From contig CM056994.1 of the NCBI GenBank assembly GCA_029891345.1, positions 56,699,251-56,763,250 of the forward strand: a stretch of DNA of 64,000 nt. The letters run 5' to 3'. Positions 22,765 to 33,415 of the stretch are shown here, in pieces. Position 1 is the stretch's first letter; the number at the start of each line of letters is the position of its first letter. Below the pieces are notes generated by a model that was not told the DNA's origin, did not search any database, and saw nothing but the letters and a program-made list of their open reading frames with translations. The DNA comes from Dryococelus australis. Taxonomy: Eukaryota; Arthropoda; Insecta; Phasmatodea; Phasmatidae. Both the position numbers and the translations under genes were made by a program.

Positions 22765-24059
22765 CAACCAATCACATTTGCTGGCGTAAAATACTGAGGA
22801 GATTCTGCTGCCACATATATTTGGGTAAATTTGCACAATTTTTTTTGCAGAGTGCTTTTGAAGGATTACGTGTGGATTACATGTGTGTATGTGTGTATAT
22901 GTACACACACAAACAAATAAACATAAACATGCACATTTCTCACAGTCCTCGTTCATACTTGATACTTGCGATTAGAATGCAAGGTCAGGAAGTGCTGGTT
23001 TGTGTTCTGCGTCGCACGATCTCGAATAGAAAGGGTGAAGACGACGAGGACCTGTGCCAGTAGAAAGCCCGAAACACAAGGTTTAGCTAACTGATGCTCA
23101 GCTATTCCAAAATTACGCGTTATGCCGCTTCACCCTACCCCCCCCCCCCCCCCGCACCATCTACATCCCCTTTATCCATCAAGGGTAATCGTCAATCTCA
23201 ATTATTATATTATTAACAAAAGGAAGTTTTATTTGGCAATTTTTGGGCATTAGCTGTTCACTTCAAATGTTTAATTCCAATGGTGTAGCAGGATTTCTGT
23301 AAGCGTTTAAATCGACTGTATGCACTGCCAAAGATAAGCATAGGAACAAAACAAATAAACAAAAAATTAGACGTTTTAAAAACTATAATCTTGACATTTA
23401 TTAGAAATTTTTTTTATGCATATATATATATATATATATATCAACACTACCGATGCAATTATGTAGGATTGCTAATAATAACTCGAATTTAATTTGTAAA
23501 AGTGTCAATAAACAAGTTGTTTTGTCTCCTGTAACCTACTGACGTTTTCAGTTAGAGACAGTTACTACAAACAGTCTTACAGGAAGGATGGATTATGCTT
23601 AAACAATCCGCGCATTTGGTAGTGGTGTGTAACTGCGCTCAGTAATTTCTTTGTATATTAAGTCAGGGCAAGTCTTTAAGAAAAACACAGTCGCGAAAAA
23701 GGCAACTGTACTGATGTTCTGTTCGACATAAAACATCGAAAATAAATAAAGACGCGATAGAGCGTGACTGGATACCAACTTCTGTTCTATTACGTTGCCA
23801 CTAAAAAACGAAATAACCATCGCACACTAAATTATTCACTTATCGCCCACATCATCGCCCTGGAATCATCATCGGTGGGGGTGCCGGGATCATCATTGCT
23901 GGAGGCATTGGTGTTGGAGGCGATAGTGTCGCTGGAGATGGCGCTGGAGTCACTGGCAGCATCATCACTATGTATTACATGATTCACACATTCTTGAGGT
24001 GCATGGAAGCTTGATTCACTCGTTGAAGGTGGCTGAGATGAATTTATTATGATACAGAG
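22765..24059. other. AT-rich DNA with C-run, AT microsatellite and a low-complexity patch
   Basis: C-run at 23138-23153 and (AT)n at 23420-23442. At 23850-23985 is a GGTGTTGGAGGC-like degenerate 12-bp repeat that is Gly-rich on the plus strand and Pro- or Ser/Asp-rich on the minus strand. It could be a low-complexity tail of the viral-type element to the right, but nothing proves that. Confidence 0.4.
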
Positions 24060-25145
24060 TGTAGTGTTGCAGATTTTTTTTAAATCTATATATCGGAGCC
24101 AATGTTGATTAGGGTGAAGCGATTAATGGAACAGCTCTGGATTACATATCTTCTTATTGCCAATAATGTGGATTACTTCCGACCAGCGGTGAACAGTCTA
24201 TATTGGGAGATGTATACATCAATTTTTGTTATTAGTTGTAAAGTACACCCGCTTCCACTAGTACTAAATTCTTCACGTCTGGCTGTTAAGTAAGGCACTA
24301 TGGTAGAGTTATAAAGGTCCTCAATGTCTGTGGAATGTAGAATGGGGAGAGCTTGAGTTTGAAAGCAGAAAGTTTCTGTAGAGGATTCCTCTGCTGTGAT
24401 GGATTTCAAATACTTACAGGATATATTTACACTAAGAGTTGTTGGCCAGGGTGATGTTTTGTTAAAGCTACCAGAGGCTTCCTACACCTTGAAAAAAATC
24501 TTTGAAAGTCTACATCAGTTTCTGTTTGGTCATTACATATCCTAGCACCAGTCAGTCTGCTTGCAAACACAGTGTTTAGTTTTTCATAATTGAGCTGGGG
24601 CTAAGCAGAAAGAAATTTACTTCCCAATCCTGAATTAAGGTATTGCCATTTTCAAGGAAATACAGTAGGTGTAGCAGGAAATTTTAACTGTGGTGCTAAC
24701 TGTAGTAAAGTCTTTTAAGCTGATTGTGGAGCTGTCTCAGAATGTGGTGCTAGTGTTGTGCCATATGGTGCTTGTGTGATGCCACGTAGTGCTAGTTTAG
24801 TGCTATTTGGGGTTAGTGTGGAGTTATGTGGTGCTAGTGTGGTGCCATGTGGTGCTAGTGGTTCTATAGTGGTGCCATATGGTGCTATTGTGATGTCATG
24901 TGGTGCTAGTGTGAGGCCATGCAGGGATGATAATGCTGTGTCAGGATGTGGTGTTGATTGTGAAGCAGTGTTGCAAAATTATGATGTCATTTTAAAGCAT
25001 CCCTCCTTAAAAACTGTTACTGGCAGAAATCACACCGAAACTCAGTTCTTGAATTGCTCATTCCACTGGTCATTCTTTCATGTCGACATATGCTGTGCAG
25101 AGTTGTAAATGTTTTACCACAAAAGCGACACAGCAAAACCATCAT
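24060..25145 (-). pseudogene. Zinc-finger plus replication-protein N-terminal remnant of a Maverick/adintovirus-like element
   Basis: Minus strand, probable start near 25145. First seen is a C2H2-like finger (CRFCGKTF, then H at the expected spacing). A second finger follows (CDFC...QFLRRDALK...HH) broken by two in-frame stops. Next is a His/Pro-rich linker encoded by the 24-bp minisatellite at 24735-24960. The tail at 24173-24409 is open and holds GSGCTLQLITKIDVYI, which resembles the GSGW-L--I--LDV-I pattern I associate with the region before the family B DNA polymerase in Maverick/adintovirus proteins of arthropods (family recall, not a search). The polymerase core that should follow below 24090 is absent. 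The normally conserved Trp of that motif is Cys here. Confidence 0.5.
24735..24960. repeat. 24-bp minisatellite inside the zinc-finger remnant
   Basis: About nine imperfect units of GTGGTGCTAGTGTGGTGCCA plus four bases. The 24-bp length is a multiple of three, so an octapeptide repeat is kept on either strand (VPYGASVV-like on plus, HHMAP-like on minus). Confidence 0.85.
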
Positions 25146-25990
25146 TGTTTACCTACTGTTCCAAGTCTAGAATGGAACTGAAAGATTACAACCTTTTTAT
25201 AGTCAGCTTTAGACAATTCTAGGAAGCAATTGGTGTGCATTATTCGTTTGAAATGTACATTTAAGTATTAAATTGCTTTCAAATTTACTATTGTTTAATC
25301 AATATCCCACCCTCAAACCTTTAATTGTTAATGCCCATAACATTTCATTGTCAGAATGAGTTTATATATGGATATTAAAACTAATGCATTTGTAAAGTCA
25401 GTAAAACACAAAAAAAAGTAGTTTCAAACCATTTATTTCGCTACATATGTATTACAAATACAAATGGACAAAATTTGATGTTTACAAACACACATTTGAC
25501 AATAGTTGTAGTATTTCCATCTGTTTGATTGTCTTGCAGTAGTATTATATATTCTGGTAAATGCAGGAGAAGTGCGAATACATTTCTTCGATGATAGAGT
25601 TGTATTCGTACATTTTGACAGATCTGAACAAAATATTAAATCATTACAATTTTTCACCTTCTAATGTATAATGAATATTTCTGAAATAAAACGAAAAGAG
25701 TTTCCAGAGATACGAATAACAATTGAGGGAAAAGGACTTATTTACAAAAACAGTAAAACTGTTATATTCCAAAACATTTTCTAAAAGTTTTACTCCAATC
25801 TGCAATTAACTTGGTAATATTCAATTTATCCTTTCATTTCTGTATGAATGAGCACATAACCTCGCTCTTGTCTTGATCCATCTTTACAAAGTATTGGTTT
25901 GCACAAACCAAGTGCTTTGATATACTAAATTCCACTTGTTAGTCTCTCATCTCAGATAATACCATATTACTCATATAATATCCACTGATG
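25146..25990. other. AT-rich DNA between viral-type fragments
   Basis: Nothing recognised. It may be decayed element sequence, since coding remnants lie on both sides. Confidence 0.35.
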
Positions 25991-25999
25991 ACTCAGGGG

Positions 26000-26425
26000 G
26001 AGAATCATCATAGTATGTTTCACCCCAGTCAGGCATCATTCCCCAAGTTAGCTTTAATTTTCAAGTTTTCCTCTGCAGAGAAAAACGTTGAATTAGATTT
26101 GTATGTTTTACATAATTGTTTGAATGAGGGACAATTGTATTCTTTTTTAATAACTGTTACTCTTCCATTCCACACACTTTGCAAAATGCATTTTTGCTCA
26201 ACTCCACCTACATACTTTTCAGAATCATTTAACCACTTTCCCAGGTTAAACTGTGGTGGTATTTGGTTACCCATCTATTTGTTTTATTGTATTTAGGACT
26301 CAGGTATTTCCAGTGGATCAGTGGTTTGAAACTGAATACCACTGTGCGTTCCTCCATATCAGTAATAGCCCATTTTTAATGACAATTTTTTCTGGGGATT
26401 GAAATCCTTGCACATTGCAAAACAT
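26000..26425 (-). pseudogene. Unnamed conserved fragment downstream of the capsid gene
   Basis: Starts with a plausible ATG at 26425, 30 bp after the capsid gene remnant ends. The pattern NVQGFQSPEK..., then LSPKYNKTNRWVTKYHH in another frame, then CPSFKQLCKTY in a third, resembles uncharacterised arthropod proteins found with such elements (my recollection). Function unknown; a nuclease-like fold has been my impression only. At least two frameshifts and several stops are present (one after GNDA at 26029). Confidence 0.35.
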
Positions 26426-26454
26426 GTTAATACCATGTCTCTTTGTCTACTGAC

Positions 26455-27602
26455 TCAAGTCATTATCTTCACCAGCTTATCTCTTACATTATACCTTTCA
26501 TGAATGATAAATGCATAAGCTTGCATATTTGCCAGAATTGGTGTATTTTCAATAATTTCAATTTCTGAATCAATTACACTATTGATAATCATGTCATCTT
26601 GTTTGCTTACATCAAATACAAATGATGTCCCTCTGGTTTTAAATGAGTCAGGTTCTTGGATCAGGGAGCTGATTTTGTTATAATACATTTCCTGGAACTT
26701 TGAGTACATGTCGTAGCAAATAATGAATTCCTCATTTCCAAAGTTTACATTTAAATCAGTATAGAATTAACTGTATAAATATTTTTCATATCACAATTAT
26801 CGAATACTGATCTACCAGCTTTTAAATTGTTTTGTCGATTTGTTTGGAAACAAATAATGACACAATGTGGTTTCTCAGAAAAAACTTGATTTCGAATTCC
26901 AAATTACTTTTTGTGGTGTTGGTAGGGTGGGAAATGTCTCCAAAGCCCATAATCTGAATGCAGTATCTACTTTCTTCCCTTTTTCGATATATTTTAAAGA
27001 CTTTGCATGTTCACGAGTGTTAATTCCAACATGTGGCATTAGCTGTTCGAGTCTCTGTCATTTAATTCAAATGTTACACCTTCCTCATTATTAGCTGTGT
27101 CGTATATAGCATTTGAATGTGTGTTACTGAATAGAATAACTAATTCTTGTTTTGTATTTAATATTACATGTTTATAGTACTCAGCAAATCCAAGTACCAT
27201 AATTATCGATATAACAACTTCATATTTTCTACCTGGGTTTATTTGTAGTGTAAAATTATTAGCATTGCTCCACTCTGCCATTAGCCCTGTATAAAGATTG
27301 TTTACAGTTCCCAAGAGATAGTTCGTTATCGTGGAAGTAATTCCAATGTCTTGTGTTTGATCAATTTCAACACCATTGAGCAGATATATAATTCTATCAA
27401 TTAAATTAAGTATTCCATTTCTCACTATTCCTGTAGTCACAGGATTAGTTGCATTGGCTGTCTTTTTAATTGTTTCTTGAAACCTTAAACATGATTCCTA
27501 TGGTAATGTGCAAATATCGTGATTTTGTATTGCAATCCTTATTTCCGATGGAAACATATCTTTATAGCTTATTGGTTCTTCAACATTAAGTATATCTTCC
27601 AT
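26455..27602 (-). pseudogene. Major capsid (double jelly-roll hexon-like) protein remnant of a Maverick/adintovirus-like element
   Basis: Minus strand, ATG at 27602. The N-terminal part runs EDILNVEEPI...PSEIRIAIQNHDICTLP and is cut by an in-frame TAG. It resumes as a 133-codon open stretch (27440-27039) with VEIDQTQDIGITSTI and LGFAEYYKHVI, hallmarks of the Maverick/adintovirus major capsid family. A stop and frameshift follow near 27030. A decayed middle retains EKPHCVIICFQTNRQ. The final open stretch (26709-26455) holds DVSKQDDMII and AYAFIIHERY, matching the C-terminal part of the family. The span is near the usual 400 residues, so the gene is nearly complete but dead. In the family this protein forms the pseudohexameric capsomers of the icosahedral shell. 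Confidence 0.82.
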
Positions 27603-27648
27603 ATCAGTAATAGCCTATTTTTATATTAATGGTATATCCCAATTCCTT

Positions 27649-27855
27649 TTAAAACAATTTGTTGCCCTGTGTTAAATTTACAGGTATCTTGTTTGAAATG
27701 ATTGTTTTATGCTTCTGTTTACATCTTTTTATAGTTACTTTCTTAGAAATATATTTTTTAGAAACATCGTTTTTAAATGAAGCACCTACTTTATGACTGT
27801 ATTGACTATTATATACAGTACCCATTTTGATTATAATAAACATGGAATGCTGCAT
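27649..27855 (-). pseudogene. Small basic protein of the virion gene block
   Basis: An open frame of 68 codons between the penton-like and capsid genes, close to both. It is strongly basic (about a quarter Lys/Arg), with NSQYSHKVGASF near the start and a KKYISKKVTIKRCKQKHK stretch. Small basic proteins with a V-G-SF motif and Lys-rich tail occur at this position in related elements as far as I recall. A DNA-condensing core role is inference. The frame itself is intact, but all neighbours are broken. Confidence 0.5.
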
Positions 27856-27859
27856 GTGT

Positions 27860-28546
27860 TTATATAGCTATTTTAAATGTAATCGAATGGTAATTTATTA
27901 ATTTTTTAATATCAATCAGTTTACAGTTTTGATCGACAATTGTAACAACTAATTTGTCCACTTGATTAACTATTACTAGAAGATATATCAATGTATTTGA
28001 TTTTTCATTTATTTTGTAACCTGGAGCCACTATACACGTGAATTCATGTATTGTATTTGTTGGTTTTCCATTCAAATATGATCCCCCTACAATATTAACA
28101 TTTATACAACATATATATTAACAGACAATATATTAACCTGTTTTGACGATTTGTGCAATTGATTTGCTGGATATAGTCTCCTTTCATAATGTAACATATT
28201 TGCAATTGAATTGCCTTTCGTGAAATCGATATCGACATTAATATACATCACACTAGTAAACGTATTTGGATTTCCACGTAATCAGAATTGTACATTTTCA
28301 GATAATGTTATTTAATGAATGTTTCTAAATCACCCGACTCATAATATCCTACCGGTATTACAATCTTGTAGGTTTACTCACTTTTGTTGAATGTAAATTA
28401 TTGGTTGTCTATATCAATGTTTGGTATGCTATTGTAAGTAACAAATTCGATTAGACTATTTGCTATTGTCCCTTTAACTCCAAAGTTGGGCAATATATCG
28501 ACTGCAATTGCGACGAATTTCCACTTAATATCAACGTAATTGACAT
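27860..28546 (-). pseudogene. Penton-like minor capsid protein remnant
   Basis: ATG at 28546, 18 bp after the protease stop. The first residues MSITLILSGNSSQLQ match the start of the family, then the frame shifts to FVTYNSIPNIDIDN and VIPVGYYESGDLETFIK with stops. The C-terminal half (28075-27860) is open: NGKPTNTIHEF, VAPGYKI, LIYLLVIV and VTIVDQNCKLID follow the family order. The terminal FRGE-type segment is altered. Total length of about 229 codons is close to normal. In the family this single jelly-roll protein makes the vertex pentons. Confidence 0.72.
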
Positions 28547-28563
28547 ATTACTAAATTGTTATA

Positions 28564-28969
28564 CTAATACATTGACTTATATATCCTATTTGTAGTCAAA
28601 AAATTTAAACATAAATGACTACAATTGACTGTATTTGGTAATTGTTCCATTTTATAATTGTACCTTAATTGCATGTTTTTCAAATAATTGCATATTTGAT
28701 TTGAGGATGTAGATCACCAAAACTGTAGTAATACAATGATTTAAATACATTTGTAATTAACGCAACCCAATGTGTTCCTTTATTTTGTTTCGAATCTAAA
28801 TTAAAAAACATACATTCGCAAAGGTTTGGTTTCTCTGGTAATTCGTATCTCATTTACACACACCTCGGAACTAGGGAATATGCAGTTTCTTTACGAATAC
28901 ATTAATGTCTTTGTTTGTTATTGCATGTTTTGGAATACTATTTACGACTTTCTGTGTTTCTTTCCACAT
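28564..28969 (-). pseudogene. Adenain-type cysteine protease remnant
   Basis: ATG at 28969 (MWKETQKVVN), shortly after the PLA2-like gene. An in-frame stop follows KKLHIP. The core in another frame shows NLDSKQNKGTHWVALITN with the catalytic His in GTHW, then YYYSFGDLHPQ, where the family normally has an acidic residue before SFG and Tyr stands here. After a further frameshift, VNCSHLCLNFL contains the nucleophile Cys. This is the Ulp1/adenovirus-protease family (C5/C48 clan) that matures capsid proteins in Mavericks and adintoviruses. Stops, at least two frameshifts and the acid-site substitution make it inactive. Confidence 0.72.
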
Positions 28970-28988
28970 TTGTTTGTTAAACACTCAC

Positions 28989-29473
28989 TCACACTACTTG
29001 ATTAATTGATTTTGCAAGAGCTGAAACGTTTCCCGTTAAAGCTCCTAGAGATGATAATGCTGGAAATATGAATGGTAATATTTCACCTTTCTTGGTTTTT
29101 TGTTTCGTTTTGCATTTTACGCCCATGCCTCTTTTAACCTCTGTGCGCATAACTTTGTCAATGACCCAGGAGCCTAACTTTTCACCAGTCGATGCAGACG
29201 GATTCTTCCTTATATTTGCTGCATTATCGGCCAGAATTGTATCTGCTATATGTATTTCTTTCAAATTGTTTGTTCGATCGTATACTATATTGTGTTCTTT
29301 ACAAGTGTTATCCAAAGCGTTATACCTTGATTGTTCCATGCCAGATGTTTTGCAAGCTTAGTTTTGGGTCCACAATAATTGTATTTTGGTAAATTAAATT
29401 CAAAAGGTAATTTGTTAATAAATGTATTCAATACTCTGCGTCCTTTTTTTTTGTTATGTGTGGTACGGGCCAT
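28989..29473 (-). pseudogene. Phospholipase A2-like capsid-associated protein, frameshifted
   Basis: ATG at 29473 begins ARTTHNKKKGRR, a basic N-terminus. The PLA2-like domain follows with YNYCGPKTKLAKHLAWNNQG (Ca-loop-type YCGPGTKL in the family). A shift to the +1 frame in the catalytic region continues as NALDNTCKEHNIVYD, where the usual His-Asp (EHD) is His-Asn. The C-terminal part ends ILPFIFPALSSLGALTGNVS, a Gly/Ala hydrophobic segment, then a stop at 28989. Parvovirus VP1-type PLA2 domains help virions leave endosomes. Similar proteins occur in adintovirus-like elements. One frameshift and the Asp loss indicate no activity. Confidence 0.75.
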
Positions 29474-29604
29474 TGTGTTCAACTGAGCGCGACCCTATAT
29501 ATAGATGTACAATTATAGTCTTTTTGTTAGTATGTTACCTAATACTGTCTGACTGCGTAGAAATGAAGGTTAAAAACAAAATGTTCATCTAACGGTAATT
29601 GTAA
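29474..29604. other. Divergent intergenic region between virion block and ATPase
   Basis: The AT-rich gap between genes pointing away from each other contains TATATA motifs near 29495 and may once have held two promoters. Confidence 0.3.
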
Positions 29605-30054
29605 ATACGAAAAAAAAATATGTAATTGAACAGAAACATGGCATTCTTTTACCTGGAAATATATGTTGTATAATAAGCAGTCCTTCTTCGTGCAGAAAAA
29701 CGTGTGTTATTATGTCAATATTGGAACATCCAAATGGTCTTGGGTTGGAAAACATATATGTGTTTTCTAAAACAATACAACAAGAGAAATATCAAGGATT
29801 ACCGACCACTTTGTAATTAATTGAAGGAATGCGATATTTCTCTCTTTACAAATAAAGATTATAATGTGTCTCCAAATGAAGCATTACCCAATTGCGTGTT
29901 TATAATTGACCATGTTTGGTGCAAACCACAGGGTGAAATACAGCAATACTTTAGTTTTTGTAGACATTTAAATCTAACGCAAAGTTATGCATGTATTCCA
30001 AAACATAATTTGTGTGATAAAAATATGATTATTGTGTTTAAAATTGACAATTGA
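29605..30054 (+). pseudogene. FtsK/HerA (A32-like) genome-packaging ATPase remnant
   Basis: Plus strand, divergent from the virion genes. The open segment EQKHGILLPGNICCI leads to SSPSSCRKT, in place of the family Walker A GPSNCGKT: the P-loop Gly residues are lost. ENIYVFSKTIQQEKYQ follows, then a stop, then a frame change into the 78-codon stretch 29821-30054 with PNEALPNCVFIIDHVWC (Walker B, second acidic residue changed to His), YFSFCRHLN and IPKHNLCDKNMIIVFKID. The order matches packaging ATPases of Mavericks, adintoviruses and NCLDV A32. The C-terminal third is missing or unreadable beyond 30054. Confidence 0.75.
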
Positions 30055-30217
30055 AATATTTATACATATCTCTAAGCAGAAATGAATCCTTGAGAAAAAA
30101 CATATATTTAAACTTTGACAGTTTTTTACTTCCCGGTGTAGAATAATGAGTATTTAAAAGTTCGGACATAGCGGTATAAAACACAATCATTAAAATACCT
30201 GTTTAACGAGAAATCGC

Positions 30218-30418
30218 GATGGGAAATGTGATTTGAATGGACATATATTACACAGTATGGGTATGGCTGTGAAAAATACCAATGCAGCAAATAAACATTA
30301 TGTGGAAGACTTAAACACCTTTACACACATAATTGAAACTATTAAAAAAGTGTCTACTAATATTAGTTATATTTCGGGAATATTGGCAAATGTGATGATT
30401 GCATTGCAAAATATATAA
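30218..30418 (+). pseudogene. Small fibre-like protein of the viral-type element
   Basis: ATGGGAAATGTG at 30220 is followed by a stop. In the next frame MNGHILHSMGMAVKNTNAAN then KHYVED runs open to 30418. The M-G-x-V-x-N-x-A-A-N-K-x-Y-V pattern resembles the N-terminal motif of phage-like tail-fibre proteins and small proteins I have seen next to Maverick ATPase genes. A TATAAAA motif at 30175-30181 could be its promoter. Assignment tentative. Confidence 0.35.
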
Positions 30419-30879
30419 AGAACAAACAAACGTATGGAAAGTTAAAAAACGTAATAAATGAAATCGTAAGTGCTACGATTACAAATAATTTGATACAGAA
30501 ATTGATGAAATAATGCAGTATACAAGTGTTGAATTGATCAATAAAACATCTGCTTAACTACACAAATTGAAATCTCGAATAACCTATTTTAGTAACGATT
30601 GGAGGGTCAAAACTGTGAGTAAAATAGACATACTTTTGAATTTCGATTACATTAACATTATTATACACAGTTTTCATCAAACTATTGTCAGCAACCTTTT
30701 CAGGCGCCATGTTGATAGTTCTATGATGTCTGGAATTATAACAATGGACCTATTTCAGGCAAAACATCGACCCAATTATAGGTGCATTTCGACGTGAAAT
30801 GTTTGTACATTAATTGCTTAATTGATTTGTTGTAATGTTCAACAACACTGGCTTTAAGCTCCGAATACGTTGCTCGCAC
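30419..30879. other. AT-rich DNA at the right edge of the viral-type element
   Basis: An open frame at 30567-30797 (plus) has no motif I recognise. The element terminus is not visible, and no long TIR match was found on the left side. Confidence 0.35.
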
Positions 30880-31222
30880 TTCTCGGCCTCGAGGCAGCTG
30901 CTGTGCTTGAACGACTGTCTTGGAAACAACCCTGCCGTTACGGATAATTTCACAGCTTGGAGAGTGCTAGTGTGCTGTTCATATGCGAAGATTCTTCCTC
31001 AAGTATTTTGAGGGGTTGAAAGAACCGCATGGGAGGTGTCTGGCGATAACGAGGAGGCTGGAGAGTGTAACGTCTGAACTGAAAATATAGCTTACCGCTC
31101 TTGGTGATTATTCCGCGCACGTCACTTTCAATACCAATAAAATTATAAAAGTTTTTGATACTTAAAAATAATTAAAGAATTACACTAATTAATTTTGTTT
31201 TTTCTCTAGCCGATGGAGCAAC
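30880..31222 (-). repeat. Inverted duplicate of 37508-37785
   Basis: On the minus strand it reads the same blocks as 37508-37785: GGCTAGAGAAAAAA, ACTCTCCAGCCTCCTCGTTA, CGCCAGACACCTCCCATGCG, CTCAAAATACTTGAGGAAGA and CAAGCACAGCAGCTGCCTCG. It carries an extra AT-rich segment of about 65 bp (31126-31192). Confidence 0.85.
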
Positions 31223-31312
31223 TAATCGAATATTCTATTAGCAACTAATCGACTATTAGATTAATCGCTATGGCACATTTAGATCAATCGATTATTCGAA
31301 CAATCGATCATC
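31215..31312. repeat. Cluster of ATCGAT/CTAATCGA motifs
   Basis: CTAATCGAATATTC, CTAATCGACTATTAG, TTAATCGC, ATCAATCGATTATTCG and ACAATCGATC follow each other. This looks like subterminal repeats of an unidentified DNA transposon. Confidence 0.5.
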
Positions 31313-31448
31313 CACATGTCATTCTAATGAAGTGGTCCAGAAGTGCCTAGTCATGAATATTCTCACAAACGCACGCGACCAATAGCGAAACAAAAGTAAA
31401 TCTACATGTGTGCACGTGAAATAGATATTGAAGTCTAACCTGCGTGCG

Positions 31449-31467
31449 CACTCTAAATCTGAGTCAG
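31449..31467. repeat. Solo terminus of family I
   Basis: CACTCTAAATCTGAGTCAG matches the left TIR of the element at 39407-40407 without any body attached. Confidence 0.55.
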
Positions 31468-31547
31468 TAATTGCGGCTAGTAGAGTTATTTTACAGGATC
31501 TTCACTTAATGAGCTGTTATAGACTGGCAAAAGAGTGATGATATGTA

Positions 31548-31972
31548 TAAGCTATACACGGTAAAATGAGCACTTTTAAAAGCAGGGCTTGAAATCTACT
31601 TGTATGCATGTTGTATAGTCTTCCGTCTTATGTACGATTAACATTGCCGTGAGCCTCGTCACTTTATTCATGCGTCGGTCAAGTGAAACTGTTAAATTAT
31701 TTGAAAAGAAAATGTCGGAACGAATTTGCTAATTTTTACACTTCGATGCATTAAAAAATAAACAGAAAGCGAAATAAATAATTTAAGGTATCAGAAATGA
31801 TTACCCAACATTTTTTTTTCGAAGTTAATAGACGGAACTACTTCCCATCCATCGTTACCAACTTTACTGGGCGCATGTCACTCAGGGCGCCCGTTAAAAT
31901 ATATGCAGGTTGGGGCAGTGCGTTTTTCATAAGGTTGATTTCAAAAGTGCTCACTTTATCGTGAACAGCCTT
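31548..31972. mobile_element. MITE family A, full-length copy (425 bp)
   Basis: Ends TAAGCTATACACGGTAAAAT and CTTTATCGTGAACAGCCTT, TA flanks at 31546-31547 and 31973-31974. Confidence 0.88.
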
Positions 31973-33415
31973 TACTAAGTTTTACTGCCAGGCCAGTATT
32001 ATTCTCTATAGGAATCAGTAGAAACCACTGTTTATTCGGTGAAGACCAGTACCTAAACTGATCAGAAGAATCTAACTGATTCAACTGGAGAAGTTTGAAC
32101 AGACCTGCAATCGAATTAGCTGATTTGGAATAGTTTCGGTTTTAAATTGTAGAGCTTCTGCTGAAAAACAGGTGGTCTTGATGATCGGGGATCAGCTGTT
32201 ACATGTTCCTTGTATGAGAACTTAGCGTAACGAAACGAATTTTTTTTTGTCGAACGATTAGTCACATTGAGCCTACGGAAGAGATGAAATGACGCCTTTT
32301 GGTCCATATGAATGTAACAAAAAAAATTTTCACACTTCTTTTACACAAATTTCGAGGTAAAATTAAAGTGACCAACGATTTATTTGTTCCCCAATAAGTG
32401 TTTGTGATTTTGTGATCGGCGACATGTTTATTCACTCTGTACGCATTGCATTCAATCAAACGTTGTTTTTTAGTTCCCCGTTTGTATTTGGTACGTGCTC
32501 TTTAAAGGGCGTGATTGTGAAGCCAAACTCTTCTCCATAACACAAGATGTGAACGGCTTGTATAAATAAACAATTACTATCCTGTCTGGCAGCTCACGGT
32601 TTGAGGACTGGTTTCTGTCACTTGAGTAATGTATTTTTGATGTTGGAGAAGCTTCTTGGCAGAATTCCAAGTGTCATGTATAATTCCGCTGTCTGTCACG
32701 GAAAAGGAGAGTGGACTGAAGAGAAACAAGTAGTTATCAGCGTATCTGAAACGGCCAAAACACTTTGCCCTCAATATCGCACATAAGCTTGTGCCTCCAG
32801 TAATTATTAATGCGTAGTGATTTATGTTTCTCCACGTACAGCGTAGCACTGCATATCTTGAAGCTTGGAGCGTGGTTAAAATGTGAACGTGAAAAGAACT
32901 AATAGAAATAGCGATGAACTGCTCGAACGTCTTCAATAAACCACTATGTTTTACGTCTCAGCGAACATGTTTTTTTTTATTATTACTATTTTTACCCACT
33001 CTTCTGTGCCATGGTACTGTTTAAATACCATTGAAAATAACTTCAAAGGTTACATGCCTAGAGCTTGTGATTTTTCGCGAAAAATATGAGCGCACGGTAG
33101 ACTTCAATACTATAAGCGCCCAACAGAAGTTTGTCTATTACCATTGTTTGCTGTCTGCTTGAGAAGGCGTTTTCATATTTGACCGGGCCACTCAGAATTC
33201 GGCAACATCTGCATGGCTCCTATGTGATTCGTGTGCAGACAGTTAACACGTGCCAAAAGTAATTCAACCAATGAAGATAGGTAAACGACCCTACAGTGTT
33301 TTGAAGTACAACTTGTATTGAAATCTTTTCGCGAAATTTCAGTACCCCTGTACATGCCCAGCAAGTTAAACATTTTATAACTTGTTTGTTAAAACGACTT
33401 TTAAAATGTAGATGA
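31973..33415. other. Unique DNA
   Basis: Overlapping short open frames at 32470-32936 on both strands, none with a motif. No gene supported. Confidence 0.4.

Noticed and set aside
24758-25108. Plus-strand 116-codon frame with PYGASVV-like repeats
   Set aside because: Translation of the 24-bp minisatellite. The conserved zinc-finger and downstream motifs are on the minus strand.
29068-29361. Plus-strand open frame over the PLA2-like gene
   Set aside because: Antisense shadow; the minus strand carries the recognised domain.
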